Shown: positions 48,624 through 59,496, numbered from the stretch's first letter. The stretch: 64,000 bases of DNA from Stramonita haemastoma (GCA_030674155.1 CM060339.1:41806777-41870776), one strand, 5' to 3'. Notes: a model not told the origin generated them from the letters alone. Translations and numbers: made by a program.

Positions 48624-48889
48624 AAGGAGACAGGGTAGCTCAGTGATCAGAGCACTGCTTTCCCTCAGTCAAGTTAAGCAGCGTCAAGCGTGGTTACCAA
48701 TTGGATGGGTGACTGTTTGTGCGCCTTGGCTTCAGTACAGTCCCCCATGTTCACCCAGCTGTCAATGGGTACCTGCCCTCTTTAGGATCAGGGAAGGTAA
48801 AGCAGCGAGGGAGGAAAAGCTGAGGTCTCTGATGCTTTTCTCCCTACAACCGCATAGGTTATGGGACACCCTTACCATTTTACCTTTAC
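48624..48889 (+). mobile_element. SINE family IV, full copy with tRNA-like head and 5S-rRNA-like segment
   Basis: The head GGGTAGCTCAGTGATCAGAG matches a tRNA D-arm with box A. At 48672-48713 follows AGTTAAGCAGCGTC, GTGGTTA and TTGGATGGGTGAC, which aligns with the 5S rRNA internal promoter (box A, intermediate element and box C) at about 33 of 41 positions, by eye, against the remembered metazoan 5S sequence. The body matches 37618-37884. It sits between hairpin cores 1 and 2, and a decayed trace of its head occurs at 51556-51605 in the paralogous unit. Confidence 0.8.
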
Positions 48890-49106
48890 AAGTGGATAAG
48901 GACAGTCTGTGTGCTTTAATTTTTTTAAAGTTTTTTAATGGTTGCTTAAAATGTAGATTGAAGAGAAAAATGTTGCTACATAACGGTGTGCAGGGTGTGT
49001 GAAGAATTGTTCTTTTTTCTCTTTGTTTTTTTAAACAGCATTGTCAAATGAAAAAGGAAACTGGCCTGTGATTGTCACTGATTGTGTGTAAATGAACTTC
49101 TAGTTT

Positions 49107-49173
49107 GTGTTGGTGGCAGATCTGTGTATTGATCTTCTGCTGGAAAATTGATAGATTTTACAGCTGCACATCT
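49107..49173 (+). repeat. Hairpin core 2, 3' arm eroded
   Basis: The 5' arm is consensus. The 3' side lost about 4 nt (GAAAATTGATAG) and the outer arm reads CAGCTGCACATC, so outer pairing is broken. Confidence 0.85.
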
Positions 49174-49215
49174 TACAAAAAATGTATTGAAACACTAAGG
49201 CTATTATGATAAAAA

Positions 49216-49217
<2 letters not shown>

Positions 49218-49302
<85 letters not shown>
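49218..49302. repeat. (TA)n microsatellite
   Basis: About 85 bp of TA with one AATAATA interruption, followed to 49370 by TATG/TGCA words. Confidence 0.96.
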
Positions 49303-49306
<4 letters not shown>

Positions 49307-49749
49307 CAGTATGTATGTATGTAGTGTATGCATGTATATGCATGTATGTAAAAGTATGTATGTATTAAAGTATAGTGTTGAATGAAACGTGCCTTTTTTT
49401 TTTTTTCAAAGAAGGTTTATCTTTGATTTTATTTTGGTAGTTCACATAAAATGTGAAAAACAAAAGAACACTTGTGCAGTGATTGCTATTGATATTCTAA
49501 TGATTTTATGTAATGCATTGGATAAATGTGCCTGTTTGGTTTGTTTCTCTTTGTCTTTTATCATTTTAATATTGAGATCAATGGAAAATAACAAGAAAAA
49601 TGCAGCATGTTGTATAATAGTGTAGAAGCTGTGCGGGTAGAGATTTGGATTTCTATTTATTTATGATTGATTTTTAAATCAAATAAAAATTAAGAACAAA
49701 AGAAAACTTGTGCTGTGATTGGCATTAAAATCTGTAAAATGACTTAGAT

Positions 49750-49821
49750 GATGTTGGTGGCAGATCTAGTGTATTGATCTTCTGCTGGAAGATTGATGGC
49801 AGATTTTACACCAACACATCT
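49750..49821 (+). repeat. Hairpin core 3
   Basis: Consensus apart from one extra A in the 5' arm (GATCTAGTGTATTG), which would be a bulge. Confidence 0.92.
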
Positions 49822-50352
49822 CGCAAAAGAATGTATGTGAAGCACTAATTGTATGATTTTATGTATAATATTGAATCAAATGTGGTTTGTGGGTTTTTTT
49901 TCGAAGAGGTTTTCCTTTTTTTTCTTTTTTATCAAATGTGGAAGTAAAAAGAAAATTTTGCTGTGATCTTATGAAAAATGTATGTGGAAGACAAATGGTA
50001 TATGATCATAAGTATAGTCGTAGATGTAGGATTTTTTTTCTTTTTTGTGGGAGAGCTTTTCTTTTTTATCACATCAAATTTGAAAACAAAAAAAAGGTGG
50101 TGTTGTGATTGTCATTGATATTTTAATGATTTTATGTCAAGTATTGGATAAAGGTGCCTGGCAGGTTTGTTTCTTTTTCTTTTTAATAATGAGATCAATA
50201 AGAATTGGAAATTTACAAGGAATAGGAGTATGCTTTATAATAGTGTAGAAAGTGTGTGAAGAGACTCTTTTTTCTAAATGACATTAAATTTGAAAGGAAA
50301 AAAAATGTTGAGCTGTAATTGACATCAGTATTCTGTGAAATAAATTTAGATG

Positions 50353-50421
50353 ATGTTGGTGGCAGATTTGTGTATTGATCTTCTGCTGGAAGAATGATGG
50401 CAGATTTTACACCAAGATTTG
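50353..50421 (+). repeat. Hairpin core 4, outer 3' arm lost
   Basis: The inner stem is kept (GAAGAATGAT with one change); the right end reads CACCAAGATTTG. Confidence 0.88.
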
Positions 50422-50739
50422 TTACGAAAAGTACATATGAAATACTGATAGTTTATGAAATAAAATGTAAGAGAGAATAAAATCTACGCTTTTTCTGGAG
50501 AGGTTTTCTTTTCTTTTTTTTTTATTTGGGAGAGTTTTTTTTTTTGTTTTCTTCTCCCCCCCCCCCCCCCCACCCCCCATGAAGTTTTATAGCTTTTATT
50601 TCAAACACATCAAACGTGAAAACCAGAAGAAAAGTTGTGCTGTGATTGCCATTGATATTCTGATTTTGTGCACAATATTGCTTACAATTTGCCTGTATGT
50701 TTTGATTTTTTTTTCTAAATTAATAATGATATAAAATTA

Positions 50740-50850
50740 GAAGGCGATGGGCCCCTTCTCAATATTGTTGCCCCAATAGAAGCTGAAGTCTCACTCTGGG
50801 ATGCCTCGCTCCCCTATAACCACATGGGTTATGCAGCACGTTTACTTTTT
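50740..50850 (+). mobile_element. SINE family IV, 3' fragment
   Basis: Matches the last 110 bp of the copy at 37618: GATGGGC, CTCAA, AGAAGCTGAAG, GATGCCTCGCTCCCCTA, GGTTATG and TTTAC. Confidence 0.8.
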
Positions 50851-51192
50851 TTATAAAATGGAAAATTAACTAGGAAATGCAATGTTGTATAATAGTGTAG
50901 AAAGTGTTCCAGAAGGTTTTGTTTTATTATTTTATTTTAGTAAAATCACATTAAATGCGAAAACACAAAGAAAGCTTGTCCTGTGATTGCCATTTTATAT
51001 TATTGATGTTTTGTATAGTATTGGATGAATGTGCCTTTGTTTTTTGTTTCTCTCTTTTTTGTTTTTTTAATAATGAGATCGAATGGAAATGACAAGGAAA
51101 TGTAAAATGTTGTCTGGTAGTGTAGAAATTATGTGGGAGAGGGTTTTTTTGTGTTTTGTTAATTGCATCAAATTTGAAACAAAAGGAAAGCT

Positions 51193-51262
51193 TGTTGGTG
51201 GCAGATCTGATTATTGATCTTCTGCTGGAAGATTGATTGCAGATTTTACACCGATGCACCTT
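51193..51262 (+). repeat. Hairpin core 5
   Basis: Left arm TTGTTGGTGG, inner stem intact; the right end CACCGATGCACC is altered. Followed by the TTCATGCTATG module shared with cores 22 and 27. Confidence 0.9.
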
Positions 51263-51439
51263 CATGCTATGTGGAAAGTGTGCATGCCCATTTTTTGTTT
51301 ATTTCACCGAATGAAATGAAGATAGAGGAGATACTGCACAGGCTGTATAATGGTATGGACAATGCGTGGGGAGGAGTCTTTTTTCTCTTTTTTAAATCGC
51401 ATTAAATGTAAGAGGAATAACAGATTGTCATGTACTTGC

Positions 51440-51511
51440 CATGTTGGTGGCAGATCTGTGTATTGATATTCTGCTGGAAGATTAATGGCAGATTTTACAT
51501 CAACACACATT
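51440..51511 (+). repeat. Hairpin core 6
   Basis: Inner arms ATTGATATTC and GAAGATTAAT; the right end is CATCAACACA. Preceded by GATTGTCATGTACTTGCC, the alternative upstream context also seen at cores 13, 23 and 28. Confidence 0.9.
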
Positions 51512-51756
51512 ACGGAAAATGTATATGCAAGATTGCTATGATTTAAGTAGAGTAGTGGTTAAGGAGTCAAGCAGCTGTGTGGTGATTTTTTTTTTTTAAG
51601 TACTGCTGGGATGAAACGTAGATTCTTAAAACTGTGTGCTGGATAATGCGTGCAGTGTGTGGAGAGGTTTCGTTTTTTTTTTTTTTTCAAATAGCCTTTA
51701 TTGTGAAAAGAAAAACAAAGCTGACTCTGTGATTGTGTAAAATAGGTTCTAGTTTG

Positions 51757-51826
51757 TGTTGGTGGCAGATCTGTGTATTAATCTTCTGCTGGAAGATTGA
51801 TGGCAGATTTTACACCAACACATCTT
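51757..51826 (+). repeat. Hairpin core 7
   Basis: The inner 5' arm is ATTAATCTTC, where G to A turns a G-U pair into A-U. Outer arms perfect. Confidence 0.93.
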
Positions 51827-52244
51827 GCAAAAAATGTATGAGAAAGACCACTGGTATATGATTTTAAGTATAGTAGTGAATAAAAAGTGACTAGGTTATT
51901 ATTTTTTTTGGGGGGGAGGGGGGAAGTGTTTTTCCTTTTTTTTTCTTTTTTTAAAATCATATCAAATTTGAAAACAAAATGAAAGCTTGTGCTGTGATTG
52001 CCATTGATATTTTAATGATTTAATGTATAGTACAGGATAATAATTTAATGCGACTGTGCATTTTGCCTTTTTTAGAGTACGAGATGTAATGTTAAATGAA
52101 ATAATATGCATGTTGTATAACAGTGTAAAAATCATGCCCAAGAGGGTTTTTCATTTACTACTTTTTTAAAGCATAAGCAAATGTGAAAACACAAAGAAAG
52201 CTTGTGCTGTGATTGGCACTGATATTCTGTGAAATGACTATAAA

Positions 52245-52316
52245 TGATGTTGGTGGCAAATCTGTGTATTGATCTTCTGCTGGAAGATTGAAGGCAGATT
52301 TTACACCAACTCAACT
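52245..52316 (+). repeat. Hairpin core 8
   Basis: The 3' inner arm is GAAGATTGAA and the right end CACCAACTCAA, the same ending as core 14. Confidence 0.9.
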
Positions 52317-52497
52317 TTCAAAAATGTACAGGAAAGAGCTCTGGTATATGATTTTAAGTTTAAGAATGGGTAAAATGGAACCGATTTCATTTTCTGCTTC
52401 TTTGCTGAAGAGATAAATATGTATGTGAATTGGCAAGGAAATGTAATAGTTTCTATAATGTTGCAAAAAGTGTGGCTTGTTTTTCGGCTTTTTTGGG

Positions 52498-52563
52498 GGG
52501 TGGCAGATCTGTGTACTGATTTTATGCTGGAAGATTGATGGCAGATTTAACACCAACATAAGT
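52498..52563 (+). repeat. Hairpin core 9, left outer arm replaced by G-run
   Basis: Starts GGGTGGCAG directly after a G-run, so TGTTGG is missing. The inner 5' arm is ACTGATTTTA. Confidence 0.85.
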
Positions 52564-52616
52564 TACCAAAAAAATGTATGTGAAAGACTGAGTATAGTAG
52601 TGAAGGAAACATGCCT

Positions 52617-52950
52617 GTGTTTTTTGTGATTTTTTTTGGGGGGGAGGGAGGAGAGGGTGCATGTGCCTTTTTGGGGGAGGAGGGTAAATGTGCCTTTTAT
52701 GGGGAGGAGGGTAAATGTGCCTTTTTTAGGGGGGAAGGAGGATAAATGTCCCCGTGTCTTTCTGGAGGGGGAGAGGGTAAATGTGTCTTTTTCTGGAGGG
52801 GGGAGAGAGTGAATGTGTCTTTTCCTGGAGGGGGGAGGGTAAAATGTAATCCTGTCTTTATCTGGAGGGGGGAGAGGGTAAATGTGTCTTTTTTCTGGAG
52901 GGGGGATGGGGTAAATGTGCCTGTGTTTCTTTAATTTTGCTTTGTTTTTT
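52617..52950 (+). repeat. G-run/T-run minisatellite block 1 in satellite E
   Basis: About nine units of 30-36 bp of the form GGGGGGAGAGGGTAAATGTG plus TCTTTTTCTGGA or CCTTTTTT. Strongly purine/T-biased on the + strand. Confidence 0.92.
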
Positions 52951-52997
52951 TGGGGGAAGGTAAATGTCCATGTGTGTGTTTTTTTAGGGAGAGGGTA

Positions 52998-53025
52998 AGT
53001 GTGTGTGTGTGTGTGTGTGTGTGTG

Positions 53026-53088
<63 letters not shown>
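52998..53088. repeat. (GT)n microsatellite
   Basis: GT with two TTGTG/GGTG interruptions, flanked on both sides by GGTAA(A/G)TGTG words of the minisatellite module. Confidence 0.95.
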
Positions 53089-53089
<1 letters not shown>

Positions 53090-53151
53090 GAGAAGGTAAA
53101 TGTGCATGTGTGGTTGGTTTGTGGTTAGGTTTTATTTTAAATGACTTAGAT

Positions 53152-53222
53152 GATGTTGGTGGCAGATCTGTGTGTTGAACTTCTGCTGGAAGATTGATGG
53201 CAGATTTTACACCACACATCTT
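53152..53222 (+). repeat. Hairpin core 10
   Basis: The inner 5' arm is GTTGAACTTC; the right arm lost two bases (CACCACACATC). Confidence 0.9.
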
Positions 53223-53334
53223 CGGAAAAAAAAGTATGTGAAAGACTGATGGGATATGGCTTGAAGTGTGGGGTTGAAGGAGAGTGTGCCCTGTGGTTTT
53301 CATTGAGGGAGAGACACATTAATGTGACGGGTTT

Positions 53335-53600
53335 GTTGTGTTTTGGGAGGAGGGGCTAGGGGGGAGAGGGTAAATGTGTCTGGGTCTTTTTATTTTTTTT
53401 GGGGGGGAGGGTAGGAGAGGGTAAATGTGCCTGTATGCTTTTTTTGGGGGGTGAGGACAAATGTTCCTTTTTTGGGATGGGGGGGGGGGGAAAGAGGGAA
53501 TGTGCCTGTGTGGGTTTTGTTTTTTGGGGGTGGGGGAGAGGAGGGGGTGGTAGATTGTGCAAATGCCAGTTTTCTTTATTTTTTAAGGGGTGGGGGTGGA
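53335..53600 (+). repeat. G-run/T-run minisatellite block 2
   Basis: Units combine GGGGGGAGGGT, AGAGGGTAAATGTGCCTGTG and a T-run. The unit length is irregular because homopolymers vary. Confidence 0.88.
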
Positions 53601-53655
53601 GAGATGCAAATGTGCCTGCGTGAATTATTGGAGAAGATGGTAAATGTGCCTCTGT

Positions 53656-53662
53656 GTGTGTG

Positions 53663-53707
<45 letters not shown>

Positions 53708-53716
53708 CGTGCGTGC

Positions 53717-53747
<31 letters not shown>

Positions 53748-53804
53748 TGTGCGTGCGTGCGTGCGTGCGTGTGTGTGTGTCTTTCCGGAGAGGGTAAATG
53801 TGCA

Positions 53805-53871
<67 letters not shown>

Positions 53872-53878
53872 CAGAGAG
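53656..53878. repeat. (GT)n and (GTGC)n tracts separated by one minisatellite word
   Basis: GT and GCGT repeats to 53780, then TTTCCGGAGAGGGTAAATGTG, then GT again to 53870. The GTGC blocks are alternating purine-pyrimidine. Confidence 0.95.
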
Positions 53879-53946
53879 TGTAAATGTGCCTGTGTAGTTT
53901 GTTGTTCTGTGGTTTTTAAAACCAAAGTTTAATAATGACTTAAGAG

Positions 53947-54003
53947 GATGTTGGTGGCAGATTTGTGTAGGAAGATTGATGGCAGATTTTACACCAACAC
54001 ATC
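53947..54003 (+). repeat. Hairpin core 11, internal deletion
   Basis: The 5' inner arm and loop are deleted: GATTTGTGTAGGAAGATTGATGG in two parts, so the inner hairpin cannot form. The outer arms remain. Confidence 0.88.
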
Positions 54004-54396
54004 ATACGAAAAAAAGGTGCAAAAACTATAGGTATATGATTTTAAGTATAGTATTCAATAACATGTGCCTGTGTTTTTTTTCGGTTTTGGTGGAATGTTT
54101 TCTTTCTTTTTTAAATCACTTCAAATTTGAAAACAAAAAGAAAGCTTGTGTTGTGATTGTCATTGACATTCTAATGGTTTATGTATAGTATTGGATAAAG
54201 CAAGACTGTGTGGTTTGTTTGTCTTTTTCTTTTTAAATTATGAGATCCATTGAAAGTCGAGAAGAAAATGTTGAATGTTGTGTAATTGTGTAAAAAAAAT
54301 GTGTGGGAGAGGTTTTTATATTTTATGTTTTTTAATCACCTCAAATGCAAAAACTTGTGTTGTGGTTGGCATTAATATTCTGTGAAATGACTTGAG

Positions 54397-54469
54397 ATGA
54401 TGTTGGTGGCAGATCTGTGTATTGATCTTCTGCTGGAAAATTGATGGCAGATTTTACATCAACCCATCT
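54397..54469 (+). repeat. Hairpin core 12
   Basis: The inner 3' arm is GAAAATTGAT; the right end is CATCAACCCATC. A SINE fragment follows at once. Confidence 0.9.
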
Positions 54470-54477
54470 TTCTTATT

Positions 54478-54556
54478 CCTTTTCTTTTATTTCGAGGATA
54501 ATGGAATGACTCATGTGCTTTTTACATCCAGTCCCTGTCTGTATGCAGTTTTATCA
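54478..54556 (-). mobile_element. SINE family I, 3' fragment, antisense
   Basis: Minus strand with ACAGGGACTGGATGTAAAAA and CATTCCATTATCCTCG. Only the last 80 bp are present; it replaces part of the module that normally separates paired cores. Confidence 0.82.
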
Positions 54557-54667
54557 ATTTTCATCTTAATGCTATATGTTTTCTAGTGTGTAAAATGTGT
54601 TGTTTTTTGTGGTATTTTTTAAAGTATCAAATGTGAAAGGAGTGACAAAGATGGTCATGTGATCGCC

Positions 54668-54737
54668 CTGTTGGTGGCAGATCTGTGTATTGATCTTCTG
54701 CTGAAAGATTAATGGCAGATTTTACACCAACACATCT
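54668..54737 (+). repeat. Hairpin core 13
   Basis: The upstream GATG is absent (alternative context GATCGCCC). Loop side CTGAAAGATTAATGG with two changes; outer arms perfect. Confidence 0.9.
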
Positions 54738-55036
54738 TAGCAAAAATGTATGTGAAAAATTAATATCAGATTTTAAGTATAGCAGTGGGTAAAGTGTGAG
54801 TGTTTTCTTATTGCCTTTTTTTGGGTAATGATATAAAAATTAATGTGAATTGGTAATAAAAATGTAATAGATTGTAAAATTTTGTTCAAAATGTTGTGCA
54901 AAGTGTGTATGATGTAAAAAGTAAGGCGATGATTTGGATTGTTTGGTTTCATGGTTAAAAAACATCACATCATATCGGAAAAGAAAAAGAAAGCTCGTGC
55001 TGTGGTTGACATACATACTCTGTGAAATGACTTTAG

Positions 55037-55109
55037 ATGATGTTGGTGGCAGATCTGTGCTGTGATCTTCTGCTGGAAGATTGATGGCAGATTTTACACC
55101 AACTCAACT
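55037..55109 (+). repeat. Hairpin core 14
   Basis: The 5' arm has GTGCTGTGATCTTC; the right end is CACCAACTCAAC as in core 8. Confidence 0.9.
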
Positions 55110-55365
55110 TCTAAAAAAAACGTCAGGAAAAGACCTCTAACATAATTATTATGTGATTTTAAGTATAGAAATGGGTCAGATGTGACTTTTTTTCCCTTTT
55201 ATGGGGGTAAAAAGATTAAAATCAATGTGAATTGGCAAGAAAATGTAATAGTTTCTATAATGTTGTGGAAAGTGTGTTTACTTTTTGCTTTTTAAAAACT
55301 TGCATCAATAATGGAAACAAAAAAGTCTTGTGCTGTGATTGTCATTGATACTCAAATGTTTTTAG

Positions 55366-55439
55366 ATGATGTTGATGGCAGATCTGTGTATTGATCTTCT
55401 GCTGGAAGATTGATGGCAGATTTTACACCAACACATCTT
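55366..55439 (+). repeat. Hairpin core 15
   Basis: GTTGATGGCAG in the left outer arm (one change); otherwise consensus including CACCAACACATC. Confidence 0.93.
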
Positions 55440-55489
55440 ACGAAACATTTGTGAAAGATTGAAGTATAGTAGTAAAGAAAATGTGCCCG

Positions 55490-55790
55490 TGTGTGTTTGG
55501 AGGGGGGGAAGTAGAGGGTAAATGTGCCTGTGTGAGTTTTTTGGGGGAGAGGTAAATGTGCCTGTGTGTTTTTGTTTGTTTGTTGTTGATGTTGTTTTGT
55601 TGTTTTTGTTGTTGCTGTTGTTGTGGGTTTTTGGTTTTTTTGTTTTTTTGTGTGTTTTTTTGGGGGGGGGGGGGGGGGGGGGGTAAATGTGCCTGTGTAG
55701 ATTTTTGGCGGGAGAGGTAAATGTGCCTTTTTTTCCTTTTTTTTTTTTGGGGGGGGGGGTAAATGTGCCCCTTTGCATTGTTTATTTGGT
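55490..55790 (+). repeat. G-run/T-run minisatellite block 3
   Basis: Four to five units with GGTAAATGTGCCTGTGT or CCTTTTT, T-rich/GTT linkers at 55571-55640, and an uninterrupted G-run of about 23 near 55661-55683. Confidence 0.88.
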
Positions 55791-55815
55791 TTTTTTTGTT
55801 TTTTTAATGACTTTG

Positions 55816-55888
55816 ATGATGTTGTGGTATATCTGTGTATTGATCTTATGCTGGAAGATTGATGGCAGATTTTACACCAACACATCTT
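55816..55888 (+). repeat. Hairpin core 16
   Basis: Left arm GTTGTGGTATATCTG; loop stem TCTTATGCTGG. The 3' half is consensus. Confidence 0.9.
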
Positions 55889-56265
55889 ACAAAAAAATGT
55901 ATGTAAAAGGCTTATGGTATTTGATTTTAAGTATACTAGTAAATGAAATGTGCCTGTGGTTTTTCCCCTTTTCCTGGGGGATTGGTTTTCTTTCTTTTTC
56001 TTTTTTTAAATCACTTGAAATATGACACTAAAGAGAAAACTGATGCTGTAATTGCCATTGCTATCTGTGGGCTTGTTTATCTTTTGTCTTTTTAAGAAGG
56101 AGATAAAATGTAAACAACAAAGAACAATTTAGCAATGGTGTATAAAAGTGTTGAACGTTTGCCAGAAGTTTTTTTTTTCTATTAGTTTTTAAACCACATC
56201 AATCATAAAAACAAAAATAAATCCGATGCTGTAATTTGCATTGATATTTTGTAAAATAACTTTGG

Positions 56266-56335
56266 ATGATGGTGGTGGCAGATCTGTGTAATGATCTTCT
56301 GCTGGAAGGTTGATGGATTTTACACCACACATCTT
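56266..56335 (+). repeat. Hairpin core 17
   Basis: GATGGTGGTGGCAG on the left, inner arms AATGATCTTC and GAAGGTTGAT, then a 4-nt loss (GGATTTTA) and CACCACACATC. Confidence 0.9.
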
Positions 56336-56791
56336 ACGAAAAATATAAATATGTAAAAGACTAATGGTATATTACATTACGTGTAGTATATATATATTTT
56401 TTTTAGCATTGAGATAAGATGTGAATTTGTAAGAAAAATGGGTTTTTTTTGGTATAATAGTGTAGGAAATAAGCATATGTTTTCTTTTTTTATATCACAT
56501 AAAACGTGAAAAACAGAAAGCTGGTGCTGCAATGTCCATTGCTATTTTACAAATGTTATGAAAAGTGCTGGATAAAACGTGTCTGTGCTACTTCTAACTT
56601 CTACTTTTTAAAGAGTGAGATCAAATGTAAACAGTGATGAAAAATTAATGTAGCAGGGGTGTATATTAGTTTTAAAAGTGTGTCAAAAGTGTTTTTCTTT
56701 TTTAAATCAATTTTTAAATTCCATTAAATTTAAAAACAAAAAGAAAGCTTTGCTGTGATTGGCATCAGTATTCTGTGAAATAACTTTAGAC

Positions 56792-56862
56792 CATGTTTGT
56801 GGCAAATATGTGTATTGATCTTCTGCTGGAAGATTGATGGCAGATTTTACACCAACACATCT
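56792..56862 (+). repeat. Hairpin core 18
   Basis: Left arm ATGTTTGTGGCAAATATG; the inner stem and 3' half are consensus. Confidence 0.91.
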
Positions 56863-57275
56863 TAGAAAGAAATGTGTGAAAGAATAATGGTATAGGATTT
56901 TAAGTATACTAGCAAATGAAAATTAATGTGCCTATGGTTTGTTTTTTTTGGGGGGCGGGGGAGGTTTCCTTTCTTTTTCTTCTTTTGAATCACTTCAAAT
57001 TTGGAAACGAAAAGAAGGCTTGTGCTGTGATTGTCATTGACATTCTGATGGTTTTATGCATAGTGTTGGATAAAAAGTACCTGAATGGTTTGTTTGTCTT
57101 TTTGTTTTTGAAGTGAAAGTCATTGGAAGTCCACAAAAAGTGTAGAATGTTGTATAATAGCGTAAAAAATGTGTGGGAGAGGTGTGTTTTTTGGTTAGTT
57201 TTTTTAATCACCTCATGTGGGAAAGCAAAAAGAAAGCTTGTGCTGTGATTGGCATTGATTGTGAAATGACTTCAG

Positions 57276-57348
57276 ATGATGTTGGCGGTAGATCTGTGTA
57301 TTGATCTTCTGCTGGAAGATTGAGGGCAGATTTTACACCAACACTTCT
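57276..57348 (+). repeat. Hairpin core 19
   Basis: GTTGGCGGTAG on the left, GATTGAGGGCAG on the right, ending CACCAACACTTC. Confidence 0.92.
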
Positions 57349-57414
57349 AAACAAAAATGTATGGGAAAGACTAATGTAAAATTTTATGTATAGCAGTGGG
57401 TAAAGAGAGTGATT

Positions 57415-57421
57415 TCCTTTT

Positions 57422-57452
<31 letters not shown>

Positions 57453-57470
57453 GGGGGGGGGGGGGGAATG
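57415..57470 (+). repeat. T-run joined to G-run
   Basis: About 30 T followed by about 15 G. The lengths are probably uncertain. Confidence 0.9.
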
Positions 57471-57645
57471 AGATCAAAATTAATGTGAATTGGTAATATA
57501 AAAATGTAATAGGTTGTATAATGTGCAAAGTATGTATGATGTAAAAAGTAAGGCGATGATTTGGATTGTTTTATGCTTTAAAAAAATCACATCAAATCAG
57601 AAGACATAAAGCTTGTGCATTGATATTCTATGAAATGACTTTCGA

Positions 57646-57718
57646 TAATGTTGGTGGCAGATCTGTGTATTGATCTTCTGCTGGAAGATTGATGGCAGAT
57701 TTTACACCAACACATCTT
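57646..57718 (+). repeat. Hairpin core 20, consensus
   Basis: Matches the consensus across both arms and loop except AATG for GATG at the left edge. A useful reference copy. Confidence 0.94.
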
Positions 57719-57779
57719 ACGAAAAATGTGAAAGACTGATTGGGTAGGATGCTAAGTGTAGGGTTGAATAGAGTGTGCT

Positions 57780-57987
57780 TGTGTGTTTTTATTAAGGGAC
57801 AGAATATATTAATATGCCTGTGTTTTTTTTTTTGGGGGGGAGGGGTTGGGGAGGGGGGGGGAGAGGATAAACGAGCCTGTGTTTTTTGGTGTTTTTTTTT
57901 TTTTTTTGGGGGGGGAGGGTAAATGTGCCTGTGTTTTTTTTTTTTCTTGAAGGAGGGGGAGGGTTAATGTGCCTGTGTTTGGGTGTT

Positions 57988-58021
<34 letters not shown>

Positions 58022-58260
58022 GGGGGGGGGGGGGGTAAATGCCCTTGGACCTTTTGTTGGAGAGGACAAATGCTCCTTTGTTTGTTGTTCTTGGTTTGTT
58101 TTTGTTTTTTGTGTTTTTTTTCGCTTTTTTTTGGGGGGGGGGGAGGGAGGAGAGGGTTAATGTGCCTGTGTTGTTTTTTTTTGGGGGGGAGGGTAAAATA
58201 ATGTTCCTGTATGTTTTTATAAGGGGGGGGGGGTGTAAGTAAATGTGCCTTTGTTGTTGT
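57780..58260 (+). repeat. G-run/T-run minisatellite block 4
   Basis: About eight units of GGGGGAGGGTAAATGTGCCTG plus T-runs; T-runs of 20-30 join G-runs of 10-15 at 57821-57860 and 57990-58036. Each GT-rich word TAAATGTGCCTG recurs. Confidence 0.9.
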
Positions 58261-58295
58261 GTTGTGGTTTTTTTTTTCTGTGGGAGATTATATAT

Positions 58296-58296
58296 G

Positions 58297-58371
<75 letters not shown>
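58296..58371. repeat. (GT)n microsatellite
   Basis: About 75 bp of pure GT, followed by TTTCCGGGAGAGGGTAAATG, the same link as at 53781. Confidence 0.96.
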
Positions 58372-58373
<2 letters not shown>

Positions 58374-58440
58374 CCGGGAGAGGGTAAATGTGCATGTGTG
58401 GTTTGTTTGTGGGTTTATTTTTCAAATAATGATTTTAGAT

Positions 58441-58511
58441 TATGTTGGTGGCAGACCTGTGTATTGATCTTCTGCTGGAAGATTGATGGCAGATTTTACA
58501 CCAACACATCT
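58441..58511 (+). repeat. Hairpin core 21
   Basis: Consensus except GCAGACCTG in the 5' arm. Confidence 0.94.
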
Positions 58512-59171
58512 TACAAAAACAATGAATGAAAGAATAAAGTTATATGATTTTAAGCATAGTATTGGATAAGTGTGCCTCAGGTTTTTTTTCCTTTTTCTTG
58601 GGGAAAGTTTTTTTTTAAAATCACTTCAAATTTGAAAACAAAAAGAAAGCTTGTGTGGTTTATTTTTGTTTTTAAATTATGATATCTATTGGAAATCAAC
58701 AAGCAAATGGAGAATGGTGTATAATAGTGTACAGAAAGTGCCCAGAGATGGGTTTTTAAACATTTTATAGATGGTTTTTCTCTTCTTTTTTTTTAAGTAA
58801 TGAAGTCAAACGTGAATTTACAAGAAAAAAATTGCGTAGTATAATTGTGTAGAAAATGGGTTAAGACTTTTTCCTTTTTAAAAAAAAATCATCAAATGTG
58901 AAAAACAAAAAGAAAAGGGGTGCTGTAATTGCCATTGATATTTTATTATTTGTATTTTACTGGATAAAACGTGCCTGTGGCTTGTTTACCTTTTTTTTCT
59001 TTTTAAAGAATGAGATCAAATATAAACAGCAAGGACAAATGTAGCAATAGTGTTGAAAGTGTGCCAGGAGAGGTTTTCTTTTTTTGTAATTTTTAAATCC
59101 CATTAAATGTAAAAACAAAACAAAAAATGATGCTGTGATTTGCATTGATATTCTTGGAAATAACTGTAGAT

Positions 59172-59242
59172 GATGTTGGTTACATATCTGTGTATTGATC
59201 TTCTGCTGGAAGATTGATGGCTGATTTTACACCAACACATCT
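59172..59242 (+). repeat. Hairpin core 22
   Basis: GTTGGTTACATATCTG on the left and GGCTGATTTTA on the right; inner stem perfect. Followed by the TTCATACTAT module as in cores 5 and 27. Confidence 0.91.
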
Positions 59243-59426
59243 TCATACTATATTTCATGTGGTTTGTAAAGTGTGCCTGCGATTTTTTTAAAATATTGAT
59301 TCAAGTGAAGTTTGGGGAGAAAACTACAGGCTGTATAATGGTATGGACAGTGTGCTGGGGAGTAGTGGTCTTTTTAGAAATCACAAAAAATGGGAAAGAG
59401 ATAACAAAGATGTTCATGTGAATGCC

Positions 59427-59496
59427 ATGTTGGTGGCAGATCTGTATTGATATTCTGATGGAATGATTGATGGCAGACTTTACACCAACACATCTT
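59427..59496 (+). repeat. Hairpin core 23
   Basis: Two bases lost after ATCTGT; inner arms ATTGATATTC and GGAATGATTGAT with an extra base, so the inner stem is weakened. Outer arms perfect. Confidence 0.9.

Noticed and set aside
48672..48713. Possible 5S rRNA gene or pseudogene
   Set aside because: Only the internal promoter part matches; the 5' third is replaced by a tRNA-like head and the 3' end by SINE body shared with another copy.
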